Shown piece after piece: positions 54,049 to 61,530 of a DNA stretch of 64,000 nt. The DNA comes from Mycolicibacterium sp. CBMA 234 (GTDB lineage: Bacteria; Actinomycetota; Actinomycetes; Mycobacteriales; Mycobacteriaceae). Location: positions 177,712 through 241,711 of the forward strand of contig NZ_MPKW01000022.1 in NCBI RefSeq assembly GCF_009729415.1, given 5' to 3'. The number at the start of each line of letters is the position of its first letter. Positions within the stretch are counted from its first letter, which is position 1. The notes beneath the pieces are model-generated. The model did no database searches, was not told where the DNA came from, and saw only the letters and a program-made list of their open reading frames with translations. Position numbers and translations under genes: made by a program.

Positions 54049-54876
54049 ATGGGCAACCTCACGACGACAATCGCAGCACCGACCACAGCCGAGCGCGTCC
54101 GCAGCGCGTGCACCCGAGCGGCTGACGCGACGCTGGCCGCCGATGGCGTCACGCCCACCACCACGCCGGTGCACCATCTGCTGCCCGACGGATCAGTGGC
54201 GCTGACCGTCCCCGGCCCGTCTAGCTCGGCCGGCCTCCTGGCCGCGACGGTCACCGCGGCCGGGGCCGGCGGCGTCGCCGCCATGCTGGAACTGACCGAC
54301 CTGGCCGCGCTGCCACTGCGCGAACGGGTGCGCTCACTGGTGTGGTTTCGCGGCCGCCTCCGCGCCGTCCACGCGGCGTACGTACCGGCGCTCCTCGATT
54401 TGATCGCCGCCGAGAACCCGCACCCGGCACTGCTCCAGGTGAATCCCCGCGCCGCCGAAAACGATCTGATCGATCCGACTGATCCCCCCTACGTCCTGCT
54501 CCGCCTGGAGATCGAGTCGGTCGTGGTGGCCGACGCCACCGGCGCCGAAGCGGTCGACGTCGGCACCCTTCTCGACGCGCGACCCGACCCGTTCTGCGCC
54601 ATGGAGTCGCATTGGGTGCAACACCTGGAGAGCGCCCACCGCGACCTGGTCGATCGGCTCGCCAGTCGGCTCCCAATGGCGCTGCGCCACGGCCACGTGC
54701 GCCCGCTCGGCGTGGATCGCTACGGCGTCCAGCTGCGCATCGAACGCGAAGACGGCGACCACGACGTCCGGCTGCCGTTCACCCAGCCGGTCGACGATGT
54801 CACGAGCCTGAGCCGCGCCATCCGCGCCCTGCTCGGCTGCCCGTTCCTCAACGGGCTACGCGCACGCAAGATCTGA
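54049..54876 (+). CDS. IdeR-controlled DUF2470 protein (Rv3839-like)
   Basis: The 275-residue cytoplasmic protein has the DUF2470 domain in its C-terminal half (ESAHRDLVDRLASRL...HVRPLGVDRYGVQLRIE), a module found on heme-iron utilisation proteins related to HugZ. The N-terminal half (VHHLLPDGSVALTVPG, DLAALPLRERVRSLVWFRGRL) resembles the companion region of those proteins. No catalytic residues are recognised. ATG 54049 (MGNLTTTIAAP) is chosen; the upstream extension to 53989 would include the IdeR box. An iron-stress role, perhaps heme or iron handling, is inferred from the box. Confidence 0.85.
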   Translation: MGNLTTTIAAPTTAERVRSACTRAADATLAADGVTPTTTPVHHLLPDGSVALTVPGPSSSAGLLAATVTAAGAGGVAAMLELTDLAALPLRERVRSLVWFRGRLRAVHAAYVPALLDLIAAENPHPALLQVNPRAAENDLIDPTDPPYVLLRLEIESVVVADATGAEAVDVGTLLDARPDPFCAMESHWVQHLESAHRDLVDRLASRLPMALRHGHVRPLGVDRYGVQLRIEREDGDHDVRLPFTQPVDDVTSLSRAIRALLGCPFLNGLRARKI

Positions 54877-54937
54877 GCGCGCCGATGAGCCGCTTGCGCG
54901 AAGAGAGAAGGCCATAGCGCCCGCTACCGTTGCTGCG

Positions 54938-55696
54938 ATGAGCGCGCCGCAGCAGGACACCGAACGCCGCGTGCTGCGCATCGAGGTCATCGTGGTGCTG
55001 GCGGTGACCTTCGGGCTTTCGGCGTACACCGCGGTGGTCAGCCTGGCCGAGGCCGTGATCCTCGGGCTGTCCGGGCAGAAGGTCGCGCTCAACCACCGCC
55101 GCTCCCCCATCGACTTCATCGACTTCGCGCTCAACCTCAGCCCGGTTTTCACGTTGGTCGGCTGGGGCTGCCTGGCGCTGTATCTGTTGTGGCGTACCGG
55201 CGTCGGGCCCGCGGCCGTCGGGCTGGGACGTTTCGAGGCCCGCACTGATCTGCTGGGCGGCCTGGGCCTGGCCGCGCTGATCGGGCTACCCGGACTGGGG
55301 CTGTACGTCGCCGGCCGGGCCCTGGGCATCGGCGTCGACGTGGTCCCCAGCACCCTCGGCGACACCTGGTGGCGCATTCCGGTGCTGCTGCTGACGGCCT
55401 TCGCCAACGCCTGGGCCGAGGAGATCATCGTCGTCGGGTTCCTACTGACCCGGCTGCGCCAATTGGACGTCTCGCCAACCAAATCTCTGGCGCTGTCGGC
55501 ATTGTTGCGCGGTAGCTACCACCTGTATCAGGGGTTCGGCGCCGGGCTGGGCAACATCGTGATGGGCGTCGTGTTCGGCTACACCTGGCGCCGCACGGGC
55601 CGGTTGTGGCCGTTGATCATCGGCCACGGCGTGATCGACGCAGTGGCATTCGTGGGTTACGCATTGGCGGCCCACCATTTGGGTTGGCTGCACTGA
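54938..55696 (+). CDS. CPBP family intramembrane metalloprotease
   Basis: The 252-residue protein has about seven hydrophobic helices and the three CPBP (Abi) motifs: WAEEIIVVGFLLTRL with the two adjacent Glu, GSYHLYQG with the His, and GHGVIDAVAF with the final His. These are Rce1-type membrane proteases; in bacteria they process peptides or act in immunity, and substrates are seldom known. It lies 61 bases after the DUF2470 gene on the same strand and could share its transcript. The downstream gap of about 160 bases is AT-rich and holds the bfrB control region. Confidence 0.88.
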   Translation: MSAPQQDTERRVLRIEVIVVLAVTFGLSAYTAVVSLAEAVILGLSGQKVALNHRRSPIDFIDFALNLSPVFTLVGWGCLALYLLWRTGVGPAAVGLGRFEARTDLLGGLGLAALIGLPGLGLYVAGRALGIGVDVVPSTLGDTWWRIPVLLLTAFANAWAEEIIVVGFLLTRLRQLDVSPTKSLALSALLRGSYHLYQGFGAGLGNIVMGVVFGYTWRRTGRLWPLIIGHGVIDAVAFVGYALAAHHLGWLH

Positions 55697-55716
55697 CCAA
55701 ATAATTCCAATTGGCG

Positions 55717-55735
55717 CGAGCTAAGCCTTACCTTT
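55717..55735. promoter_or_regulatory. Weak IdeR-like site 1 before bfrB
   Basis: CGAGCTAAGCCTTACCTTT matches about 11 of 19 positions of the IdeR consensus, best in its right half. It is one of two sites in the region before bfrB. In M. tuberculosis iron-loaded IdeR bound to a far upstream site activates bfrB, and tandem weak sites would fit that. Confidence 0.4.
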
Positions 55736-55799
55736 ATTCCATTCAGCAATTTGTATTCACGACTATCGTGTCGGTCACAATGGGTAAGGATATGCTTTC

Positions 55800-55818
55800 C
55801 TGCATTAGGTTGACCTTG
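55800..55818. promoter_or_regulatory. Weak IdeR-like site 2 before bfrB
   Basis: The 19-mer contains TTAGGTTGACCT, ten of twelve bases of the IdeR core, but its flanks match poorly (about 11 of 19 overall). It lies 38 bases before the bfrB start, close enough to overlap the promoter. Confidence 0.4.
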
Positions 55819-55856
55819 CATGACAATGCGTTCTGACCTGCACTATCTTCAATTTC

Positions 55857-56405
55857 ATGACCGACGTGACACGCCTCGAGACGAAATTCCACCAACTCCT
55901 CCAGGATCAGATTCGGAGCGAATTCGGTGCGTCTCAGCAATATATTGCGGTCGCGGTTTACTTCGATGGAGAAGATCTCCCCCAGCTGGCCAAACACTTT
56001 TATGCGCAGGCCGTCGAGGAACGCAATCACGCCATGATGCTGGTGAAGTACCTGCTCGACCGCGATATCGAGGTCGAGATTCCGGGCGTCGACGCGGTGC
56101 AGAACTCCTTCAGCGGGCCGATCGACGCCCTCAAACTGGCACTCGCGCAGGAACGCGTGGTCACCGAGCAGATCAGCCGGCTGGCCAGTGTGGCCCGCGA
56201 AGAAGGCGATTACCTCGGTGAGCAGTTCATGCAGTGGTTCCTCAAGGAACAGGTCGAAGAGGTCGCGACCATCACCACGCTGGTGAAGATCGCCAACCGC
56301 GCCGGCGAGAACCTGTTCAACCTCGAGGAATTCGTCGCCCGCGAGCTGGCCCGCACCGGTGCCGTCGACCCGACCGCACCCGAAGCCGCCGGCGGCAACC
56401 TCTAG
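55857..56405 (+). CDS. bfrB: Ferritin BfrB
   Basis: BfrB is the main iron-storage ferritin, which oxidises ferrous iron and stores it in a 24-subunit shell. The 182-residue protein has the ferroxidase ligands E22 (RSEFG), E55 and H58 (AVEERNHAM), and E99 (LAQERVV). Unlike heme bacterioferritin, no heme-binding Met is at position 52 (QAVEER follows YA). The extended C-terminal tail (RTGAVDPTAPEAAGG) is like that of mycobacterial BfrB. The start is ATG 55857. An AT-rich upstream region with two IdeR-like boxes suggests iron-induced expression. Confidence 0.95.
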   Translation: MTDVTRLETKFHQLLQDQIRSEFGASQQYIAVAVYFDGEDLPQLAKHFYAQAVEERNHAMMLVKYLLDRDIEVEIPGVDAVQNSFSGPIDALKLALAQERVVTEQISRLASVAREEGDYLGEQFMQWFLKEQVEEVATITTLVKIANRAGENLFNLEEFVARELARTGAVDPTAPEAAGGNL

Positions 56406-56415
56406 CCGTCAGGCG

Positions 56416-57258
56416 TCAGCCGTCCGCGTCCCGGCCCGCGCCGGTCAGCCCGTTCTGTAGCCAGTCCTTGGTTCGGCCCGGGTGATTGGTGGCGATCCAA
56501 CCGACTCCGATGTCCGCGCAGTAGCGCACGTCCTCGTAGTGGTCGACGGTCCAGCAGTACAGCGCCCGCCCGTGCGCAGCGGCATGGTCGACCAGTTCCG
56601 GATGCTCACGCAGCGTCGCGATGGACGGTCCGACCGCCGTCGCGCCGACGGTCGTTGCCGCGCTGCCACCGAGGTACCGCGACGTCTCCCCGAGTAGCAC
56701 CGTCGGCAGCATGGGCGCCGCGCGGCGAATGCGCCATACCGCAGCCGCCGAGAACGACATCACCACGGCGCGCGCCAAGTCCGCTGACGCCGGCGCCGCG
56801 ATGCCGTAACGGTGCAGCAGCGCAAGCACTTTGCTTTCGACGAGTGCGCCGTACCGCACCGGATGCTTGGTCTCAATGAACAGCTTCACCGGGCGGCCCC
56901 AGTCCAGCGCCAGCCGGATCAACTCGTCGAGGGTGAGCAGGCCGGCGGCGCTCTGGCCGCCGTCGGCCCGGCTGGGATGCCAACCGCCGTAATCGAGTTC
57001 GCGCAACTGCGCCAGGCTCATCTCGCTGACCAACCCAGTGCCATTGGACGTGCGGTCCACCTTGCGGTCGTGGATGCACACCAGATGCCCGTCGCGCGTC
57101 AGCCGGGCGTCGCACTCGAGGCCGTCAGCCCCCTGATTCAAGGCCAGCTCGTAAGCCGCCAGCGTGTGCTCGGGCCGCTCGGCCGAAGCGCCGCGGTGTG
57201 CCACCACGAATGAGTTGTTGCGTGTGCCGTCTGTGCCCTCGGTGCCGTCCACGCCCAT
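56416..57258 (-). CDS. glpQ1: Glycerophosphodiester phosphodiesterase GlpQ1
   Basis: This enzyme hydrolyses glycerophosphodiesters to glycerol-3-phosphate and an alcohol. The 280-residue protein is a GDPD TIM barrel: VAHRGASAERPEHTLAAY, the metal motif GADGLECDARLTRDG with E and D ligands, and VCIHDRKVDRT with the second His. No signal peptide is visible, so it is probably cytoplasmic. ATG 57258 (MGVDGTEGTDGTRNN) is used because it lies 4 bases after the DUF4328 gene stop; an upstream frame to 57348 is open but overlaps that gene. It is convergent with bfrB. Confidence 0.92.
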   Translation of the reverse strand: MGVDGTEGTDGTRNNSFVVAHRGASAERPEHTLAAYELALNQGADGLECDARLTRDGHLVCIHDRKVDRTSNGTGLVSEMSLAQLRELDYGGWHPSRADGGQSAAGLLTLDELIRLALDWGRPVKLFIETKHPVRYGALVESKVLALLHRYGIAAPASADLARAVVMSFSAAAVWRIRRAAPMLPTVLLGETSRYLGGSAATTVGATAVGPSIATLREHPELVDHAAAHGRALYCWTVDHYEDVRYCADIGVGWIATNHPGRTKDWLQNGLTGAGRDADG

Positions 57259-57262
57259 GGTC

Positions 57263-58255
57263 CTATGCTGCCGGTTCCTCCGCCGCGGGCTCAACCGGAA
57301 CCGCCGATTCGGCGTCCGATTCGCCCGCGGTCGCGCCGTCGGCGTCATCGGTGGGCATGACCACCCAGCGCTGAGGTGGCGCGTCGGCCTGTGTGCGTTC
57401 GAATTCCTGATAGACGCGCATGACCGCCGCCAAGGCCAGCATGCCCATCAGGTAGGCGATGACTGTCACCTCGGTGCTGTCGGCAATGCCCTGCGGGGAG
57501 GTGGCGAACATGCCCACCATGGACCCCGCTGCAACCAGCCCCGACACGAACCAGATGGCCCACCAGATGTTGATCGGGCGTCGCAACGTGCTCAATCGGT
57601 TCTCGGCCGTGGCCATCTCGGTGACAAACACCGGCGCGAGCAGCACATTCACCACCGGGACCAGGCAGCCGACCCACAGCACCCAGGTGCGGCGCGGCTC
57701 GGTGGTCCCGGCACGGTGGTAAACCGCCGAGCGGCGGGCGATCAGCCAATTGGTCAGCACGATCGCGACCGCCAGCACCGTGAACAACGCGACAACACTG
57801 GCCACCACACCCAACCAACTGCCGGCGAGCGCGATCCAGCGGTTTAGCAGCACGGTGCGGTTGATCAGCAGCAGGATGTACCGCACGACGTGCATGAGGG
57901 CCGCGGCACCGAGCGCGATCATCGTGATGGCCACGAGCCCCTGCACCATCGTGGTCGACGGTCCGCGACGCGTCTCTTCCTGCTCGACGGCCTCTTCGGT
58001 GAAGTCTTCGGTCAGACTCCAGCGCGGAACGTAGTCGTAATGCGGAGTGGGCCCGAGCGGCTGCTGCGGTGTGCGCGGCTTCGGCGCCGGGCCGGGCCGG
58101 ACGGCGATCCAGCGGTACCCGGGCACCGACTTCGCCTGCCCAGCCGCCGCGGGGGTGGCCGGCGCCAGCAGCGGACCGCGACACCGCGGGCACCATTGCC
58201 GCTGGCGATCACGCACGTTCCATCGCGTCGAGCACCGGGAACAGACCTGGATCAC
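57263..58255 (-). CDS. Zinc-ribbon DUF4328 membrane protein (Rv3843c-like)
   Basis: The 330-residue protein has an N-terminal zinc ribbon (CSRCSTRWNVRDRQRQWCPR, Cys at 5, 8, 22 and 25), a Pro-rich linker, then four to six membrane helices with the DUF4328 signature (RTWVLWVGCLVPVVNVLLAP and INIWWAIWFVSGLVAA). The C-terminal end is acidic and disordered (DDADGATAGESDAESA). The function of the family is unknown. It precedes glpQ1 by 4 bases and likely shares its transcript. Confidence 0.87.
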   Translation of the reverse strand: MIQVCSRCSTRWNVRDRQRQWCPRCRGPLLAPATPAAAGQAKSVPGYRWIAVRPGPAPKPRTPQQPLGPTPHYDYVPRWSLTEDFTEEAVEQEETRRGPSTTMVQGLVAITMIALGAAALMHVVRYILLLINRTVLLNRWIALAGSWLGVVASVVALFTVLAVAIVLTNWLIARRSAVYHRAGTTEPRRTWVLWVGCLVPVVNVLLAPVFVTEMATAENRLSTLRRPINIWWAIWFVSGLVAAGSMVGMFATSPQGIADSTEVTVIAYLMGMLALAAVMRVYQEFERTQADAPPQRWVVMPTDDADGATAGESDAESAVPVEPAAEEPAA

Positions 58256-58274
58256 GGCACCAGCCTACGGGCCG

Positions 58275-58616
58275 TCAGATCGCGCCGGGGGCGCCGTCGT
58301 CAGTGACGATGGAGCGGCCGGCCCCTGCCCAGGCCAGCATCCCGCCGTTGACGTTGATGGGCTCGTAGCCGTTGCGCGCCAGGTAGTGCGAAACCTTCAG
58401 CGAGCGACCGCCGGCGTGGCAGATGACGTACAGCGTGGCGTCACCGTCGATCTCTCCCAAACGGGCGGGCACCTCGCGCATCGGGATGTGCTGCGCGCCG
58501 GCGGCGTGGCCGCGAGTCCACTCGTCGTCTTCGCGCACGTCGAGCAGAACCGCGGCGTCGTCGAATTGGGTGGGTAGTTGATCGACGTCGATCTCTGCCA
58601 CATGCACATCGTCCAT
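58275..58616 (-). CDS. Single-domain rhodanese
   Basis: The 113-residue protein is a stand-alone rhodanese: VLLDVREDDEWTRGHAAGAQHIP, the active-site loop VICHAGGRS with C66, and a C-terminal GGMLAWAGAG. It would carry a persulfide on Cys66 for sulfur transfer, such as to cyanide or a thiol acceptor. The size is typical. It is the first gene of the run that continues into the DUF4328 gene 19 bases later. Confidence 0.92.
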   Translation of the reverse strand: MDDVHVAEIDVDQLPTQFDDAAVLLDVREDDEWTRGHAAGAQHIPMREVPARLGEIDGDATLYVICHAGGRSLKVSHYLARNGYEPINVNGGMLAWAGAGRSIVTDDGAPGAI

Positions 58617-59010
58617 AGGTACATGCTGGCACGCGCAGCCCTCACTCGACGACGACGCACCTTGATAGCAATCGGCGAACTATCCACAGTTTCCACAGGT
58701 TCATCCACAGGCTGCCGGGTCACCCGAAAGCAGCCGTACCGGCCATAGTGCGTCCAATCGAATATTGACTGGGGATAACAACCCGCCGCCGCACCCCATT
58801 GATCAACAGGGCTACACGCGGCGCGGGCGAAAAAGCTTGTCGAGCTAAATAAAATCTGCGGCCCGAGATGCGCCCGCCGCCGATGGCGCCGGATTTCCCC
58901 GCCCCGCCGGCAAACGGTTATGATCGGCATCACAACACCGGGTTGTGACAATCCTCACTCCGTTCAAAGACGGGGACTCAGGATTGAAAGCGCAGGTCAG
59001 GGAGTATGCA
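58617..59010. other. Gene-free region with a cluster of DnaA-box-like 9-mers
   Basis: No coding region is supported in these 394 bases. Within the first part are three 9-mers ending in TCCACA in a row (58680-58688 CTATCCACA, 58689-58697 GTTTCCACA, 58701-58709 TCATCCACA) and one reversed copy (58770-58778, TTATCCCCA on the minus strand). All are close to the actinobacterial DnaA box TTGTCCACA/TTATCCACA. An AT-rich spot follows (58844-58856). The second part holds a small inverted repeat at 58931-58952 around CACAACACCGGGTTGTG, possibly the promoter or operator of the next small gene. Confidence 0.55.
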
Positions 59011-59166
59011 ATGGCGGCACATCCGTTGCGTCCAGGTTCGGGCGCATCGCCGGAGTGGCAATCCGCTTTCTCATCGCGCACCCACAGCCAACTTGTCGCC
59101 TGCGTCCGCGCCGGCCTCATCGCGCTGGGTCTGCTTGTTGTTCTCGTTCTAATCGTTCTGATGTAA
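59011..59166 (+). CDS. Small membrane protein upstream of sodA
   Basis: The 51-residue product has a polar N-terminus (MAAHPLRPGSGASPEW) and one strong C-terminal helix with residues VRAGLIALGLLVVLVLIVLM, so it should be a tail-anchored membrane protein. AGGGAG lies seven bases before ATG 59011; an open frame extends to a GTG at 58945. Homologs are not recognised. It ends 145 bases before sodA, on the same strand, and the gap between them holds nothing beyond the sodA upstream region. Confidence 0.6.
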   Translation: MAAHPLRPGSGASPEWQSAFSSRTHSQLVACVRAGLIALGLLVVLVLIVLM

Positions 59167-59310
59167 AGCGCCGTCGGGCGCCGATCTCGCCGCTGTTGCG
59201 GGGGTGTCCTTGCGGTGCGCCCACCGATGGAGCACTGTGGTCTCGGATCTGTGGACGAACCCCAACTAGGGTCGTTGATCCCGCACGCGATCATCTAAGG
59301 AAGGAATCCT

Positions 59311-59934
59311 GTGGCTGAGTACACCTTGCCGGAACTGGACTACGACTACGGCGCCCTGGAGCCGCACATCTCCGGCCAGATCAACGAAATCCACCACAGC
59401 AAGCACCACGCGGCCTACGTCAAGGGCGTCAACGATGCGGTGGCCAAGCTTGAAGAGGCGCGGGCCGGCGACGACCACGCCGCGATCTTCCTGAACGAGA
59501 AGAACCTGGCCTTCCACCTCGGTGGCCACGTCAACCACTCGATCTGGTGGAAGAACCTGTCCCCCAACGGTGGCGACAAGCCGACCGGCGAACTGGCACA
59601 GGCCATCGACGACCAGTTCGGTTCGTTCGACAAGTTCCGCGCGCAGTTCACCGCTGCCGCCAACGGCCTGCAGGGCTCGGGCTGGGCAGTGCTGGGCTAC
59701 GACAGCCTCGGCGGCCGGCTGCTGACCTTCCAGCTGTACGACCAGCAGGCCAACGTGCCGCTCGGCATCATCCCGCTGCTGCAGGTCGACATGTGGGAGC
59801 ACGCGTTCTACCTGCAGTACAAGAACGTCAAGGCGGACTACGTCAAGGCCTTCTGGAACGTCGTCAACTGGGCTGACGTGCAGGAGCGGTTCGCCGCGGC
59901 CACCACGAAGACCAACGGCCTCATCTTCGGCTGA
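59311..59934 (+). CDS. sodA: Superoxide dismutase SodA (Fe/Mn family, Gln145)
   Basis: SodA removes superoxide. The 207-residue protein is the normal mycobacterial length and has the metal ligands H28, H76, D160 and H164 (NEIHHSKHH, GGHVNHSIWW, VDMWEHAF). Residue 145 is Gln (QLYDQQANVP), as in Mn-dependent enzymes of rapid growers, whereas M. tuberculosis has His here and uses Fe. Mn is therefore the likely cofactor. It has no signal peptide, but mycobacterial SodA is known to be exported anyway. The start is GTG 59311 with AAGGAA upstream, and a strong hairpin follows. Confidence 0.96.
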   Translation: MAEYTLPELDYDYGALEPHISGQINEIHHSKHHAAYVKGVNDAVAKLEEARAGDDHAAIFLNEKNLAFHLGGHVNHSIWWKNLSPNGGDKPTGELAQAIDDQFGSFDKFRAQFTAAANGLQGSGWAVLGYDSLGGRLLTFQLYDQQANVPLGIIPLLQVDMWEHAFYLQYKNVKADYVKAFWNVVNWADVQERFAAATTKTNGLIFG

Positions 59935-59942
59935 TCACGTTT

Positions 59943-59986
59943 GCGAAAACGGGGCGTCGCGCAGCTGCGCGGCGCCCCGTTTTCGC
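59943..59986 (+). terminator. Strong hairpin terminator after sodA
   Basis: A perfect 14-base-pair stem (59943-59956 with 59973-59986, GCGAAAACGGGGCG and its complement) encloses a 16-base part that itself contains the palindrome GCGCAGCTGCGC. It starts 9 bases after the sodA stop. A short T-run is part of the right arm. Confidence 0.85.
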
Positions 59987-60088
59987 TTCCACTTTCGGCG
60001 CAGGTGGCACTTCTGGCACTCGTGCGCCCTTGCGTGCTAACCCGTCACTGCCGCACCCTGGAGTTCTGATTGAGCACCGGAGGCAGCC

Positions 60089-60622
60089 ATGGACAGTGGG
60101 TCCGGTCAAGCGGTCGAGATTGCCCCGTTCCATTCCGGCGGCGCGCTGAAAGGGTTTGTCGTGTCCGGCCGCTGGCCGGATTCCACCAAGGAATGGGCCC
60201 AGCTATTGATCGTTGCGGTGCGGGTGGCATCCCTGCCGGGGCTACTCGCCACCACGACCATCTTCGGCGCGCGTGAAGAACTGCCAGAACATCCACAGCC
60301 GGGCACGGTAGGGCTGGTTCTTGCCGAAGGCCCCGTTGTTGGCGAAGCCGCGGTCCCACCCGGATACTTCGCCGAGCACCAGCCGCCGGCGCTGTTGATG
60401 CTCCACCCACCCGCCGAGACGACGCCGTCGCTCCCCGAATGCCGGGGCGTCGCGTCCGGCTGCGTTCTTCTACCCGGATTGCCCTACCTGGGGCTTGACC
60501 ACCGTGCCGCCTGGGTCGAGGCCGAAGCCGACGGCACCATCACGTCGATGGTCAGCAGGATCGGCGTCGACCCGATCAGCCATCCCGATACCGCGATCCT
60601 CGCCATGTTGCTTGCCGCCTGA
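60089..60622 (+). CDS. Conserved hypothetical protein (Rv3847-like)
   Basis: The 177-residue cytoplasmic protein is hydrophobic in parts (LLIVAVRVASLPGLLATTTIFG) but shows no clear membrane helix or signal. A segment GTVGLVLAEGPVVGEAAVPPGYFAEHQPP, with CRGVASGCVLLPGLPYLGL, may form a beta-barrel-like fold. The length matches the M. tuberculosis gene in the same position. No catalytic motif or named domain is recognised. ATG 60089 is used; a purine-rich GGAGG lies a few bases upstream. Confidence 0.82.
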   Translation: MDSGSGQAVEIAPFHSGGALKGFVVSGRWPDSTKEWAQLLIVAVRVASLPGLLATTTIFGAREELPEHPQPGTVGLVLAEGPVVGEAAVPPGYFAEHQPPALLMLHPPAETTPSLPECRGVASGCVLLPGLPYLGLDHRAAWVEAEADGTITSMVSRIGVDPISHPDTAILAMLLAA

Positions 60623-61068
60623 CCAAACCCTGGGTTAACAGCTAAGAGATCCGCGGATTCGTCGCACCTTGGGCGCCCGACGCTGACCGCGCGACGACCA
60701 GCGGCAGCGACTGCCGCAACCTACCCTGGCCGCCGATCGCCGGTAGGCTGACGGCAAATACCAGGGCCGACATTGACCGCACCCGGCCCGGATTGCTGCA
60801 TCGTCGACACCCCGACGAGCCCGCGACATGCCGCGCAGCCGAGTTCCGGGCAAAATAGCATAAGCGTCAAAATTTGCTTCGCTTCGCCCCTGATCGGGCC
60901 CGGGATCTGGCACCAGAACCCCAGCTCGGGGCCCTATCGGCCGAGAAATTTGGTTGCTGGACCGAGTTTTCCTTGGTTTGCACTTGGCTCTCGCCGGAAC
61001 TCTCGCTACGATAGTCAGCAAATAGTGACACTGACGCCAGTAGATATCGCTAAGTGGAGGAAGATCCG
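60623..61068. other. Long gene-free region before espR
   Basis: No coding sequence is supported in these 446 bases; short frames exist but have neither ribosome sites nor recognisable content. The region corresponds to the long control region of espR. In M. tuberculosis this gene is itself under several regulators, so binding sites are expected, but I cannot assign any from sequence. An -10/-35 pair is described separately at 60984-61012. Confidence 0.6.
60984..61012 (+). promoter_or_regulatory. Candidate espR promoter
   Basis: TTGGCT (60984-60989) is followed by TACGAT (61007-61012) after a 17-base spacer, a fair sigma-A match. Transcription would start about 50 bases before the espR ATG. 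Confidence 0.45.
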
Positions 61069-61467
61069 ATGAGCATGACGTTCGCCGCTCGGCTGAACCG
61101 GCTGTTTGACACCGTCTACCCGCCAGGACGCGGTGCCCACACATCCGCCGAGGTCATCGCCGCACTTAAGGCTGAGGGCGTGACCATGTCGGCCCCGTAC
61201 CTGTCGCAGCTCCGTTCGGGCAACCGGACCAACCCGTCCGTCGCAACTATGGCCGCGCTTGCCAACTTCTTCCGGATCAAGCCCGCCTACTTCACCGACG
61301 ACGAGTACTACGAGAAGCTCGACAAAGAACTGACCTGGCTGGCCAACATGCGCGATGAGGGCATTCGCCGCATTGCCGCGCGCACCGTCGGCCTGTCCCC
61401 CGAGGCCAAGCAGGACATCGTCGAGAAGGTCGATGAGCTGCGTCGCCAAGAGAACCTCGACAGCTAA
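61069..61467 (+). CDS. espR: Nucleoid-associated regulator EspR
   Basis: EspR is a dimeric DNA-binding protein that acts on many loci, including ESX-1-linked espACD in M. tuberculosis, and behaves as a nucleoid-associated protein. The 132-residue length is standard. An N-terminal helix-turn-helix of the Xre type (about residues 5-75: AARLNRLFDTVYPPGRGAHT, then APYLSQLRSGNRTNPS) is followed by a C-terminal helical dimerisation domain (EAKQDIVEKVDELRRQ). The start ATG 61069 has GGAGG eight bases upstream. A perfect hairpin follows the stop. Confidence 0.95.
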   Translation: MSMTFAARLNRLFDTVYPPGRGAHTSAEVIAALKAEGVTMSAPYLSQLRSGNRTNPSVATMAALANFFRIKPAYFTDDEYYEKLDKELTWLANMRDEGIRRIAARTVGLSPEAKQDIVEKVDELRRQENLDS

Positions 61468-61497
61468 TTCGGTTAGCCCAACGGGCTAGCCCAAACT

Positions 61498-61530
61498 ACG
61501 ACCAGCGGATTCCGTTAATCCGCTGGTCGT
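61498..61530. terminator. Two-way hairpin between espR and the membrane protein gene
   Basis: A perfect 14-base-pair stem (61498-61511 with 61517-61530) has a 5-base loop. It lies 31 bases after the espR stop and contains the convergent gene's own TAA (minus strand 61517-61515). A second small hairpin, TAGCCC/GGGCTA, sits at 61474-61488. Confidence 0.75.
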
